This document shows positions 16,361 through 25,324 of a DNA stretch of 64,000 bases, one piece after another. How positions within the stretch are numbered: the first letter of the stretch is position 1; every line of letters begins with the position of its first letter. The position numbers were made by a program, and so were the translations under genes. This DNA comes from Pelomonas sp051857475 (lineage in GTDB: Bacteria; Pseudomonadota; Gammaproteobacteria; Burkholderiales; Burkholderiaceae_C). The stretch lies in NCBI RefSeq assembly GCF_051857475.1, contig NZ_JBPZGZ010000002.1, forward strand, positions 186,001 through 250,000, given 5' to 3'. A model generated the notes under the pieces. It did not search any database and was not told where the DNA came from. It saw nothing but the letters and a program-made list of their open reading frames with translations.

Positions 16361-18010
16361 ATGGCCCGTCAAGGTTTCGACTACATCATCGTGGGCGCCG
16401 GCACCGCCGGCTGCCTGCTCGCGAACCGGCTCAGCGCCAATCCGGAAAAGCGCGTCCTCCTCATCGAGGCCGGCGGCAAGGACGACTACCACTGGATCCA
16501 CATCCCGGTCGGTTATCTCTACTGCATCGGCAACCCGCGCACCGACTGGTGCTTCAACACCGAGGCCGAGGCCGGGCTCAACGGCCGCAGCCTGCGCTAC
16601 CCGCGCGGCAAGGTGCTGGGCGGCAGCTCCAGCATCAACGGCATGATCTATATGCGCGGCCAGAGCCGCGACTACGAGCACTGGGCCGAAGCCACCGGCG
16701 ACGACACCTGGCGCTGGGAGCGCGTGCTGAAGGCCTTCCGCAAGCACGAGAGCCACTGGCGGCTGGACAAGCCCAAGACCGCGCCCGAAGGCTTCGCCAA
16801 CATCCACGGCAGCAAGGGCGAATGGCGGGTCGAGCAGCAACGCCTGCGCTGGCCCATCCTCGATGCCTTTGCCGCCGCAGCCACCCAGGCCGGCATCCCG
16901 GCCACCAGCGATTTCAATGCCGGCACGAACGAGGGCGTGGGCTATTTCGAGGTCAACCAGAAGAAGGGTCTGCGCTGGAACACCGCCAAGGCCTTTCTGC
17001 GCCCGACCGCCTTCGGCCGCCCCAATTTCGAGCTGTGGACCGGCGCCCAGGTGCGCAAGCTGCGCCTGCTGCACGACGATGCCGGCCTGCGCTGCAGCGG
17101 CGTCGAGGTGCTGACGCCCCGCGGCATCGAGCAGCCCTGGCTGAATGCCGGCGGCGAGGTCATCCTGGCCGCAGGCGCCATCGGCTCGCCCCACATCCTG
17201 CAGCTCTCGGGGCTGGGTCCGGGCAGCCTGCTGCAAAAGCTCGGCATCACCGTCGAGCATGACCTGCCCGGCGTCGGCGCCAATCTGCAGGACCATCTGC
17301 AGATCCGCGCCATCTACAAGGTGCAGGGCGCCAAGACGCTGAACACCCGCGCCGCCTCCCTGTTCGGCAAGGCGGCCATCGGCCTGGAGTACGCCCTGCG
17401 CCGCAGCGGCCCCATGAGCATGGCGCCGTCGCAGCTGGGCGCCTTCACGCGCAGCAACCCCGAGCGGGCCTGGCCCGACCTGGAATACCACGTGCAGCCG
17501 CTGTCGCTGGACGCCTTCGGCGAGCCCCTGCATGGCTTCAACGCCTTCACGGCCAGCGTCTGCAACCTCAACCCGACCAGCCGCGGCGCGGTCTATGCGA
17601 CCTCGCCCGACATCACGGTCGCCCCCGCCATCAAGCCCAACTACCTGTCCACCGATGCGGACCGGCAGGTGGCCGCCGACAGCCTGAAGCTGACGCGGCG
17701 CATCGTGTCCCAGCCCGCCCTGGCCGCCTTCAAGCCCGAGGAATACAAGCCCGGGCCGCAGTACCAGACCGACGAGGACCTAGCCCGCCTGGCCGGCGAC
17801 ATCGCGACGACCATCTTCCACCCCGTCGGCACCTGCCGCATGGGCCGCAAGGAAGACGTCTACGCCGTCGTCGACTCGCGGCTGCGCGTGCGCGGCGTGT
17901 CGGGCCTGCGCGTGGCCGACGCCAGCATCATGCCGACCATCACGAGCGGGAATACCAATTCGCCGACGTTGATGATTGCGGAGAAGCTGGCGGGGTGGTT
18001 GGGCGCCTGA
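16361..18010 (+). CDS. GMC-family FAD oxidoreductase (choline dehydrogenase-like)
   Basis: A 549-residue flavoenzyme. The N-terminus has the FAD-binding YIIVGAGTAGCLLANRLS. Then come PRGKVLGGSSSINGMIYMRG (GMC signature 1) and a second signature GAIGSPHILQLSG-L-GPG near residues 270-287. The C-terminus has HPVGTCRMG and ADASIMPTITSGNTNSP. It oxidises alcohols in the cytoplasm or at the membrane; choline and aliphatic or aromatic alcohols are typical substrates. No betaine or choline genes adjoin, so the substrate stays open. It is monocistronic. Confidence 0.92.
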   Translation: MARQGFDYIIVGAGTAGCLLANRLSANPEKRVLLIEAGGKDDYHWIHIPVGYLYCIGNPRTDWCFNTEAEAGLNGRSLRYPRGKVLGGSSSINGMIYMRGQSRDYEHWAEATGDDTWRWERVLKAFRKHESHWRLDKPKTAPEGFANIHGSKGEWRVEQQRLRWPILDAFAAAATQAGIPATSDFNAGTNEGVGYFEVNQKKGLRWNTAKAFLRPTAFGRPNFELWTGAQVRKLRLLHDDAGLRCSGVEVLTPRGIEQPWLNAGGEVILAAGAIGSPHILQLSGLGPGSLLQKLGITVEHDLPGVGANLQDHLQIRAIYKVQGAKTLNTRAASLFGKAAIGLEYALRRSGPMSMAPSQLGAFTRSNPERAWPDLEYHVQPLSLDAFGEPLHGFNAFTASVCNLNPTSRGAVYATSPDITVAPAIKPNYLSTDADRQVAADSLKLTRRIVSQPALAAFKPEEYKPGPQYQTDEDLARLAGDIATTIFHPVGTCRMGRKEDVYAVVDSRLRVRGVSGLRVADASIMPTITSGNTNSPTLMIAEKLAGWLGA

Positions 18011-18057
18011 ACGGGCGCAGCCCGAACCAGGGCGTCCGACAAGAACGTGCACCAGAG

Positions 18058-18768
18058 ATGAAGAACAGAGCACTGATCGCGGCATGGCTGGCATCGGTTT
18101 GCTGCCTATCGCCAATACATGCACAGGCGCAGAGCGCCGCCATCGATTTGGATTTCGATCCATTCCTGGGTCGACCGACTGTCTTCCCCCTCATTCACGC
18201 GGATTCAGCAGCGCGCTTTGAGGCCGCCAATCCGGCAAACAAGCACTGGGGCAGCGGGAGGATTGCCACGGTTCAGGTCGCACCCCAGCTCCGCATCCGC
18301 CTTGAAGCGCAGGAAGAACCCAGCTTTCCCTCGTGGGTCAGGCTTGTCGACGCCAAGACCGGCGCCCCGTTGAAGGACATCGCTGTTTACGGCCTGGACG
18401 AAGCCGTCTGGTATTTCCCCGGCAATGGAAACATCTACCTGCGTCAGCGCGAGATCAGCCTGTGCGGGCCCCGAATTCTTCGCAAGTTCGAAGTCAAAGG
18501 GCAGGCCATTCAAGAAGTCACCCAGCCCATCCATTTCATCGGGGCGGAATCCAAGGTTGCGCTCGACGCGATAACCATCTACGCAAGCCCGGAAAAGGGC
18601 GCCGTCGTCGCAGTTGCACCCAAGGGATCCACTGTTTTCGTCATCGGGGCGCTTCCCGCCAAGACTTTTCCGGACCATGTCCCACTGCTGGTACGCACAT
18701 CGCTTGGACTGACCGGATGGCATTTCCAGGGAGAGGGTGGCCAGTTGGAGATCCATCAGTGCAATTGA
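18058..18768 (+). CDS. Secreted protein of unknown function
   Basis: A 236-residue protein with a clear signal peptide (residues 1-25, ending AQAQ) and no domain that I recognise. The mature part is rich in short beta-strand-like stretches. A segment near residues 175-200 (ALDAITIYASPEKGAVVAVAPKGSTVFVIGA) resembles a bacterial SH3-like fold, but weakly. Base composition is visibly less GC-rich than the flanks, and codons such as GAA, CTT and GGA are more frequent, which suggests a different origin or relaxed selection. An upstream in-frame ATG is rejected because the signal peptide starts here. Confidence 0.65.
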   Translation: MKNRALIAAWLASVCCLSPIHAQAQSAAIDLDFDPFLGRPTVFPLIHADSAARFEAANPANKHWGSGRIATVQVAPQLRIRLEAQEEPSFPSWVRLVDAKTGAPLKDIAVYGLDEAVWYFPGNGNIYLRQREISLCGPRILRKFEVKGQAIQEVTQPIHFIGAESKVALDAITIYASPEKGAVVAVAPKGSTVFVIGALPAKTFPDHVPLLVRTSLGLTGWHFQGEGGQLEIHQCN

Positions 18769-18806
18769 GCAGGCTGCTGAGGTAGCAGATCCGCAGGCCG
18801 CGGACA

Positions 18807-20810
18807 ATGCTGCCCATGCAGTCCCCGTCCCCCCGCGTGCTCTCCGTCATCCCCCCGATGACGCAGCTGAACACGCCCTACCCGTCCACCGCCTATCTGA
18901 CCGGCTTCCTGCGCTCGCGCGGCGTCGACGCACAACAGGTGGACCTGGCCTTGACGCTGGTGCTGGAGCTGTTTTCGCCCGCCGGCCTGACGCAGATCCG
19001 CGAGGCCGTGCAGGCCCTGCCTGAAGCCAAGCGCACGCCGCAGACGGCCTGGTTTGCCGGCGAGTTCCCGGCAATAGCCGCCGCAGCTCCACGGGTCCTC
19101 GGCTTCCTGCAGGGCCGTGACCCGACGCTGGCCCATCGCATCAACACCCGCACCTTCCTGCCCGAAGGTGCCCGCTTCGCCTCGCTGGACAACTATGTCG
19201 ACGAGGACGGCGGCGATCCACTCGCCTGGGCCTTTGGCGCCCTGGGCCTGCAGGACCGCGCCCGCCATCTCGCCACGCTGTTCCTGAACGACCTGGCCGA
19301 CGTGTTGCGCGACGCGGTGGACGAGCGCTTCGAGTTCGTTCGCTATGCGGAGTCGCTCGCCGCGGCCCAGGCCCACTTCGACCCGCTGGCCCAGGCGCTT
19401 GGCGAACCTCCCAACCTTGTTGATCGCACCCTGCATGCGCTAACCCTGGCCGCGCTGGAGCAGCACAACCCTGACGTCGTGCTGCTGTCCGTGCCCTTCC
19501 CCGGCTCGGTCTATGCGGCCCTCCGTATTGCCCAGAGCATCAAGGCCGCGCGGCCCGAAGTCGTCTGCGTGCTGGGCGGCGGCTATGTGAACACCGAGCT
19601 GCGCGAACTGGCCGAGCCGCGCGTCTTCGACTTCGTCGACTATGTGACGCTGGACGCCGGCGAGCGGCCGCTGCTGGCGCTGCTGGAGCACGTGGCCGGC
19701 AAGCGCTCCAAGACGCGCCTGGTGCGGACCTTCTGGCGCGATGAGGGCCAGGAAATCGGCGCCGGGCCGCCCCAAGGCGATTTCGCCCCCCTCGGGGGGA
19801 CGGGCGAGGCGCAGCCTCGAACGCGGGGGCCAACAGTTCGGTACACCAATTTCGTCGAGCCCGACGTGCCCTTCGACGACGTCGGCACGCCGACCTGGGA
19901 TGGCCTGCCGCTGGACCGCTATCTGTCGCTGCTGGACATGCTCAACCCCATGAACCGGCTGTGGAGCGACGGACGCTGGAACAAGCTGACCGTGGCGCAC
20001 GGCTGCTACTGGAAGAAGTGCAGTTTCTGCGACGTCAGCCTGGACTACATCTCGCGCTACGAGGCCGCCTCGGCCGAGGTGCTGGTGGACCGCATAGAAG
20101 CCATCGTCAAGGAGACCGGCCAGACGGGCTTTCATTTCGTCGACGAGGCCGCGCCGCCCAAGGCGCTGAAGGCCCTGGCCGAGGAGCTGATCCGCCGAGG
20201 CGTGGCCATTTCCTGGTGGGGCAATATCCGCTTCGAGAAGACCTTCACGCCCGAGCTCTGCCAGCTGCTGGCAGACAGCGGCTGCATCGCCATCTCGGGC
20301 GGGCTGGAGGTCGCGTCGGACCGACTGCTCAAGCTGATGAAGAAGGGCGTCAGCGTCGAGCAGGTGGCGCGCGTCACCAAAGCGTTTGCGGATGCCGGCG
20401 TGCTGGTGCACGCCTACCTGATGTACGGCTTCCCGACACAGACGACGCAGGACACGGTGGATGCGCTGGAGTACGTACGCCAGCTGTTCGAGAACGGCTG
20501 CATCCACAGCGGCTTCTTCCACCGCTTCGCCTGCACAGTGCATTCGCCGGTCGGCCTCAATCCGGCCGAATACGGCGTCACGCTGCAGCCCCTGCCCGCC
20601 GACGGCCGCTTCGCGAAGAACGACATCGCCTTCGTCGACCCCACGCCCACCGACCACGACGGCCTGGGCCAGGGCCTGAAGAAGGGCCTCTACAACTTCA
20701 TGCACGGCATCGGCATCGAGCAGGACATCCGCTCCTGGTTCCCGGTGCGCGTGCCCAAGACCACGGTGCCGCGCCGCTTTGTCGAGCGCGCCCTCTCCAC
20801 CCTCAGCTGA
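18807..20810 (+). CDS. B12-binding-type radical SAM protein
   Basis: A 667-residue protein. Residues 1-320 contain a cobalamin-binding-like Rossmann part (VVLLSVPFPGSVYAALRIA, VCVLGGGYVN). The radical SAM core follows, with its cysteines at 400, 405 and 408, spaced C-X4-C-X2-C rather than the usual C-X3-C-X2-C. Later are GGLEVASDRLLKLMKKGV and AYLMYGFPTQT. It should cleave S-adenosylmethionine to a radical; the substrate is unknown. Residues about 319-345 are encoded by an unusual GC-rich repeat-like stretch. A small monooxygenase-like gene overlaps its stop. Confidence 0.83.
   Translation: MLPMQSPSPRVLSVIPPMTQLNTPYPSTAYLTGFLRSRGVDAQQVDLALTLVLELFSPAGLTQIREAVQALPEAKRTPQTAWFAGEFPAIAAAAPRVLGFLQGRDPTLAHRINTRTFLPEGARFASLDNYVDEDGGDPLAWAFGALGLQDRARHLATLFLNDLADVLRDAVDERFEFVRYAESLAAAQAHFDPLAQALGEPPNLVDRTLHALTLAALEQHNPDVVLLSVPFPGSVYAALRIAQSIKAARPEVVCVLGGGYVNTELRELAEPRVFDFVDYVTLDAGERPLLALLEHVAGKRSKTRLVRTFWRDEGQEIGAGPPQGDFAPLGGTGEAQPRTRGPTVRYTNFVEPDVPFDDVGTPTWDGLPLDRYLSLLDMLNPMNRLWSDGRWNKLTVAHGCYWKKCSFCDVSLDYISRYEAASAEVLVDRIEAIVKETGQTGFHFVDEAAPPKALKALAEELIRRGVAISWWGNIRFEKTFTPELCQLLADSGCIAISGGLEVASDRLLKLMKKGVSVEQVARVTKAFADAGVLVHAYLMYGFPTQTTQDTVDALEYVRQLFENGCIHSGFFHRFACTVHSPVGLNPAEYGVTLQPLPADGRFAKNDIAFVDPTPTDHDGLGQGLKKGLYNFMHGIGIEQDIRSWFPVRVPKTTVPRRFVERALSTLS
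19764..19842 (+). repeat. In-frame repeat-like insertion inside the radical SAM gene
   Basis: This stretch contains CGCCCCCCTCGGGGGG-type and CCGCCCC/GGGGGCC runs, unlike the coding DNA on both sides. It translates into a Gly/Pro-rich linker without secondary structure between the B12-like and radical SAM parts. It resembles short intergenic repeats common in Burkholderiales genomes (from memory, not checked). The frame is kept. Confidence 0.4.
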
Positions 20811-21139
20811 TGTACACCTCCACCTTCACCTTCGCCAAGGGCGACTACGACACCGACTTCTTCGCGCTGGACGAGCGCATCGCCGCGGTCGCCCGCTCCA
20901 TTCCCGGCTATCTCGGCGAAGAGGCCTGGGAGAACGCCGCCACCGGCCTGATCTCCAACGTCTACTACTGGGACTCCATGGAGGCCCTGCAGCAGCTGAT
21001 GCAGCACCCCGACCACCGCGAGGCCAAGCAGGCCCAGGCGCGCTGGCTCAAGGGCTACCAGGTCGTCATCGCCCAGGTCATGCGCAGCTACGGTGATGAC
21101 GGCATCCCGCACCCGCTGAAAAACACCGCCGTCGGCTGA
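20810..21139 (+). CDS. Small ABM-like monooxygenase-fold protein
   Basis: A 109-residue protein of the ferredoxin-like ABM fold. It opens MYTSTFTFAKGDYDTDFFALDERIAAVA and has the LISNVYYWDSMEALQQLMQHPDHREAK pattern, in which a strand is followed by a helix and a conserved His. Such dimeric proteins act as small oxygenases or heme or antibiotic-modifying enzymes, or have no known reaction. The ATG overlaps the stop of the radical SAM gene, so the two are coupled and may share a pathway. Confidence 0.78.
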   Translation: MYTSTFTFAKGDYDTDFFALDERIAAVARSIPGYLGEEAWENAATGLISNVYYWDSMEALQQLMQHPDHREAKQAQARWLKGYQVVIAQVMRSYGDDGIPHPLKNTAVG

Positions 21140-21185
21140 CTTTTGTGCAGTGCACAATCGCCGCATCCAGCAGCAAGGAGTGGCG

Positions 21186-21950
21186 ATGCGGCGAGTCGTG
21201 TTCAACCAGAAAGGTGGGGTGGGCAAGTCCACCATCACCAGCAACCTGGCGGCGATCGCCGCAGCCGCCGGCAAGCGCGTGCTGGTCATCGACCTGGACC
21301 GCCAGGGCAACACCAGCCGCTATCTGATGGGCGAGACGCTGGACGACGGCGCCGCCGGCTCGGCCGAGTTCTTCGAGTCGACGCTGAAGTTCGCCGTGCG
21401 CCCACCCGCCGCGACCGACTTCGTCACCGAGACGCCCTGGGACAACCTGCACCTGATGCCCGCCAGCCCGGAGCTGGACGAGCTGCACAGCAAGCTGGAG
21501 AGCCGCTACAAGATCTACAAGCTGCGCGACGCGCTGCTGCCACTGGCGGACGAATACGACGAGATCTGGATCGACACACCGCCGGCGCTGAACTTCTACA
21601 CGCGCTCGGCCCTGATCGCGGCCCAGGGCTGCCTCATCCCCTTCGATTGCGACGACTTCTCGCGCCGCGCCCTCTACGGTCTGCTGGAGGCCGTCGAGGA
21701 GATCCGCGCCGACCATGCGCCCGAGCTGTCCGTCGAGGGCATCGTCGTCAACCAGTTCCAGGCCCGCGCCTCGCTGCCGCAGCGCGTCGTGCAGGAGCTG
21801 CTGGACGAGGGCCTGCCGGTGCTGGAGCCCTACCTGTCCAGCAGCGTCAAGGTCAAGGAATCGCATGAGCTGTCCCGGCCCATGATCCATCTCGACGCGC
21901 GCCACAAGCTGACGCAGGAGATGCAGGCGCTGTACGAGTCGCTCGGCTGA
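21186..21950 (+). CDS. ParA-family ATPase
   Basis: A 254-residue protein with the deviant Walker A KGGVGKST (about residues 8-15), the switch motif DLDRQGN, and a Walker B-like IWIDTPPALNF near residue 140. ParA-type ATPases position plasmids, chromosomes or protein complexes on the nucleoid. No parB or parS site adjoins, so partition is unlikely; it is probably an orphan positioning or regulatory ATPase. The start has AAGGAG five bases upstream; an earlier in-frame ATG lacks this. Confidence 0.88.
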   Translation: MRRVVFNQKGGVGKSTITSNLAAIAAAAGKRVLVIDLDRQGNTSRYLMGETLDDGAAGSAEFFESTLKFAVRPPAATDFVTETPWDNLHLMPASPELDELHSKLESRYKIYKLRDALLPLADEYDEIWIDTPPALNFYTRSALIAAQGCLIPFDCDDFSRRALYGLLEAVEEIRADHAPELSVEGIVVNQFQARASLPQRVVQELLDEGLPVLEPYLSSSVKVKESHELSRPMIHLDARHKLTQEMQALYESLG

Positions 21951-21954
21951 GGGC

Positions 21955-22689
21955 TCAGCGGCAGCTGGCCGCCAGACGCTCGCCCTGCGCGCGCGCGGCG
22001 GCCAGCTCGGCATCGGTGATGGGCTCGGCGAGGCGATCGCGCAGGCGCTCGTCGCTGGTCGGACGGTGGCGCGTCCGGGCTTCGGCAACCGCATAGGCCA
22101 CGGCCAGGGTTGCGTCGCGCGGCGCCAGCTCGCCGGAATCATGGAGAGTTGCCAGCAGGCCCATGGCCAGCGGCTCGCATTGCGCGGCAGCATCCTTGAG
22201 CCCGTTCAGGGCCTCGGTACGCCAGGCCTGCAGCGCATCGGCGTCGACCGCCTGGGCCGCATCCGGCCCTTGCATATAGAAATCGATCTGCGCGGCCGCG
22301 ATGCCGGCCTGCGCCGCATCGGCCAGAAAGCGCAGCCTCTCCTGCACCAGGGAGGCCGGCAGGCCGCGGCAGAAGGCGGGACGCTCGGCCTCGGGCGCGA
22401 CGCAGGCCGACAGGGCCTGATAGGCCGCGTGGCCGGCGCGCCTGTCGCCGCGACGGGCCTGGGCAACCTGACCGTCCAGCTCGCTGGGTGCAACGGGCGC
22501 TACCGCCGCCACGGGCCCGGCAAGGACGGGCCGTGCCGCCACAGCGGGCGGCACGGTGGGCAAGGGCAAGGCCTGCACGCGCTGCTCGGGCGCGGTGGCG
22601 ACGTCGGCGGGCGGTGCCGGCATTGCCACCAGGCCGAGCAAGGCCAGCAGCGCCAAAGCGCCGACTGCTGCGTGCCAGGTCTTGATCAA
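21955..22689 (-). CDS. Membrane-anchored periplasmic protein of unknown function
   Basis: A 244-residue protein with an N-terminal anchor or signal (about residues 8-24) and a long Ala/Pro/Val linker (25-75). A helical domain with four cysteines follows, resembling Sel1/TPR-like helical repeats only loosely. The TTG start is chosen because GAGG lies five bases upstream and the membrane segment follows at once. It ends four bases past the convergent parA-like gene. The next gene on the strand encodes another secreted protein, seven bases upstream, so the two form an operon. No function is recognised. Confidence 0.6.
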   Translation of the reverse strand: MIKTWHAAVGALALLALLGLVAMPAPPADVATAPEQRVQALPLPTVPPAVAARPVLAGPVAAVAPVAPSELDGQVAQARRGDRRAGHAAYQALSACVAPEAERPAFCRGLPASLVQERLRFLADAAQAGIAAAQIDFYMQGPDAAQAVDADALQAWRTEALNGLKDAAAQCEPLAMGLLATLHDSGELAPRDATLAVAYAVAEARTRHRPTSDERLRDRLAEPITDAELAAARAQGERLAASCR

Positions 22690-22696
22690 GCCGACC

Positions 22697-23182
22697 TCAA
22701 TCCCAGAGATAGCAATAGGTCTGGCTGCGCTCGAGATTGCTGCCCACGCTGCCGCTGGACGAGAACTTCTTGACCCAGCCGTTGGGCGCGCTCGTCGTCG
22801 GCACGTCGCCGCAGTTGCTGTGCACCCAGTGGATGCCGACACCGCTGGTGTACTTGGCGCCGCACAGCTCCAGGCGGTCGTTGACCTTGATGGCGGCCAG
22901 CGACGCCGGCATGGCGCTGGAGTTCTTCACGTAGTCCACGGCATAGACGTTGTCCATGGCCACGTCATAGGTCTTGCCGTCCTGGTCGGCGCGCAGGCTG
23001 AGCCGGGTGTGCGAGAGCTTGATGCCCTGGATGGTCTGGGTGGCGGCGGCGAACTTCGGGGCGCTGACGACGGTGCCCGTCAGGAAGGCGCCCTTGTTGG
23101 TGCCGGTGCAGATGCTTTGTTCGCTGGCCGACGCGCCCAGGGCCAGGCCCAGCAGCAGCGTCGCAATCAGTGCGTTCTTCAA
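22697..23182 (-). CDS. Secreted protein of unknown function
   Basis: A 161-residue protein with a textbook signal peptide (residues 1-19, cleaved after ASA) and four cysteines, likely two disulfides. The mature part is beta-rich, with several aromatic and Asn/Ser residues near the C-terminus. Base composition is less extreme than in the neighbours. It is co-directional with, and seven bases upstream of, the membrane-anchored protein gene at 21955-22689. I do not recognise a family. Confidence 0.65.
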   Translation of the reverse strand: MKNALIATLLLGLALGASASEQSICTGTNKGAFLTGTVVSAPKFAAATQTIQGIKLSHTRLSLRADQDGKTYDVAMDNVYAVDYVKNSSAMPASLAAIKVNDRLELCGAKYTSGVGIHWVHSNCGDVPTTSAPNGWVKKFSSSGSVGSNLERSQTYCYLWD

Positions 23183-23380
23183 TTCAATTCCTTGGTGGAG
23201 AGCGAATGAACCCGGCGGACGCCGGGGCTGACGGAGCGCTGGGACTGCGAGGCTCCGCCAGGGACGCTAGCCTGACCAAGGCAGGTTGCGCCCCCGTGAC
23301 GACACGGCCCCTGAAACAGGGACGGCTTCGCCATTGACATCGGTGCGACGACGCGCTCAGCCGCGCGCCAAAATCGCCGC

Positions 23381-23971
23381 ATGAGCGAGTCGTCTTCCGT
23401 CCACGTCGTCGGCGCCAGCGTGCAGACCGAACTGCCGGTCATCATTGCCGAGCTGGGCCCCATCGCAGACCGGCTGCAGCTGGCGCGCGAGGCTATCGAT
23501 GAGCTGCGCATCAGCCATCCGCAGTCGCCCGAGTCCAACGTCAAGGCGGCCTACATGAGCCCGTGGAAGAGCCACATGCTCAATGCCAAGCTGATGCCGC
23601 TGTGCGCCAGCGTCGTCGAGATCGCCAAGGCCGCGGCGCCCAAGGCTTGGTCGGGTGAACTCGACTCACTCGGCCTGGACCTGCTGGTCACCCACTGCTG
23701 GGGCGCCATCTACGAGCAGGCCGACTACACGGCCCCGCACAACCACTGGCCGGCCGACCTGAGCTGCGTCGTCTACCTGGAGGCCGAGCCGGGCTGTGCG
23801 CCGCTGGTCTTCTCCAAGACCAGCGCCTACCAGCCGCGGCCGGGCACGCTGATCATGTTCCCCGGCATCACCATGCACGAGGTGCCGGCCACGCCGGGAC
23901 GGCGCGTCGTCGTGGCGATGAACCTGTTCAAGCAGCTGGGGCTGGATCCGGGAGCCGCGGCGGCAGGCTGA
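23381..23971 (+). CDS. Putative 2-oxoglutarate/Fe(II) oxygenase
   Basis: A 196-residue protein that matches the pattern of small double-stranded beta-helix oxygenases: His-x-His (PHNHWPADLS, about residues 117-126), then PGTLIMFPGITMHEV with the distal His near 166, and RRVVVAMNLF with the 2OG-binding Arg near 175. The metal site would be H-x-N/D...H, here in a PHNHW context. The reaction is probably hydroxylation of an unknown substrate. The 3' end overlaps the convergent histidine kinase gene by 44 bases. Confidence 0.7.
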   Translation: MSESSSVHVVGASVQTELPVIIAELGPIADRLQLAREAIDELRISHPQSPESNVKAAYMSPWKSHMLNAKLMPLCASVVEIAKAAAPKAWSGELDSLGLDLLVTHCWGAIYEQADYTAPHNHWPADLSCVVYLEAEPGCAPLVFSKTSAYQPRPGTLIMFPGITMHEVPATPGRRVVVAMNLFKQLGLDPGAAAAG

Positions 23972-25322
23972 GCCGCGCGCGCAGCCCCGGGCCGGCGTGG
24001 GCGTCCAGCAGCTCCAGCCGGCCGCCGTGGCGGGTCGCGATGTCGGCCGCGATGGCCAGGCCCAGGCCGCTGCCGGTGCCGGTGGCGCTGTCGCCACGGC
24101 GAAAGCGCTGCATGGCGGCCGGCCGATCGGCCGGCGCAATGCCGGGGCCGTTGTCCTCCACCTCCAGCCAGGGGCCTTCGGGCCCGCTGCCGCAGCGCAC
24201 CGTGATGCGGGCGCCCGCGCCGGCATAGCTGACGGCGTTGTGGATGAGGTTCTCGAGCAGCTCGCGCAGCAGGAAGGAATGTCCGAGGGCCGGCGCGTCG
24301 GCCAGCTCGAAGCCCAGGTCCACGCCGCTGGGCAGGTCGCGGTGGGCCCAGTCCTGGCCGCTTTCGGTGGCGATGTCGCGCAGGTCGATGCGCTGGTCGA
24401 CATCGACGCTGCGATCCTCCGTGCGTGCCAGCGACAGCAGCTGCTGGGCCAGGCGGGCGCTGCGCACGACACGCTGGCGCAGCCGCTCCAGCATGGGGTC
24501 CACACGCTGGTCATGCGGCTCCAGCATGGCCAGCTCGATCTCGGTCTGCAGCGAGGTCAGCGGCGTGCGCAGCTGGTGGGCCGCATCGGCCAGGAACTCG
24601 CGCTGGGCGCCGGCCGCGCGGGCCAGGCGTTCGAACAGGCGGTTGAAGGCGGCCTGCAGCGGTACCAGCTCGCGCGGCAGGCTGGCCGCCAATGGCGTCA
24701 GGCGGTGCAGGTCACGGTGCTCCAGCTCGGCGCTCAGGCCCGTCAGCGGCGCCAGGCCCTGGCGGATGGCCCACCAGCCGGCCAGAGCCAGCAGCAGGGC
24801 CAGGCTGACGCCGTTCAGCGCGACCAGGCCCCCGATCTCGCGCTGCAGCGCGTCGCGCTTGTGCAGGGTCTCGGCCACCAGGATCTGGCAGGCGCCGCTG
24901 CCGCAGTCATGGCCCAGCTGCACCAGCCGCAGCTCGCGGCCGCGCAGCTTCACGTCGCCGTAATAGGAATGGCCGGCCGCCTGCGGTGCCAGCCGGGGTT
25001 GCAGCTCGGTCAGGCCGGCATCGCCCTGCAGCACGTCGCCGCGCGGCGACAGCACGAGATAGAAGACATCGTCCTGGCGGTCGAAGCGCAGGGCGCGGTC
25101 CATGGTGGCGCTGACCTCGATGCGCGGATCGCCGCCGCGCAGGTCGATCTGGCCCGCCAGGGTCAGGGCCGTGTCTTCCAGGCCTTCGTCGAGCCAGCTC
25201 TGGGCGCTGTGCCTGACCTGTTCATAAAGCGCCGTGCCGAGCACCGGCAGGGCGATCAGCAGGGGCAGCATCAGCCAGCCGAACAGGCGGCGCTGCAGGC
25301 TGGAGCGCGGGCCCTCAGCCAA
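23928..25322 (-). CDS. Sensor histidine kinase, TctE/QseC-like
   Basis: A 464-residue kinase with a membrane segment at about residues 14-31, a periplasmic 2CSK-type domain (about 32-160), a second segment (about 165-185), a HAMP linker, the phospho-acceptor box AAHQLRTPLTSL, and an ATPase domain with NLIHNAVSYA, DNGPG and GTGSGLGLAIA. The TTG start lies two bases after the stop of its partner regulator, so the pair is coupled. TctE-like kinases often sense tricarboxylates; no transporter adjoins here, so the signal is unknown. Confidence 0.88.
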   Translation of the reverse strand: MAEGPRSSLQRRLFGWLMLPLLIALPVLGTALYEQVRHSAQSWLDEGLEDTALTLAGQIDLRGGDPRIEVSATMDRALRFDRQDDVFYLVLSPRGDVLQGDAGLTELQPRLAPQAAGHSYYGDVKLRGRELRLVQLGHDCGSGACQILVAETLHKRDALQREIGGLVALNGVSLALLLALAGWWAIRQGLAPLTGLSAELEHRDLHRLTPLAASLPRELVPLQAAFNRLFERLARAAGAQREFLADAAHQLRTPLTSLQTEIELAMLEPHDQRVDPMLERLRQRVVRSARLAQQLLSLARTEDRSVDVDQRIDLRDIATESGQDWAHRDLPSGVDLGFELADAPALGHSFLLRELLENLIHNAVSYAGAGARITVRCGSGPEGPWLEVEDNGPGIAPADRPAAMQRFRRGDSATGTGSGLGLAIAADIATRHGGRLELLDAHAGPGLRARLSLPPRLPDPAPAA

Positions 25323-25324
25323 GG

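Noticed and set aside
21186..21950. A chromosomal partition locus
   Set aside because: The ParA-like gene stands alone; no parB, no parS-like palindrome and no replication genes adjoin it.
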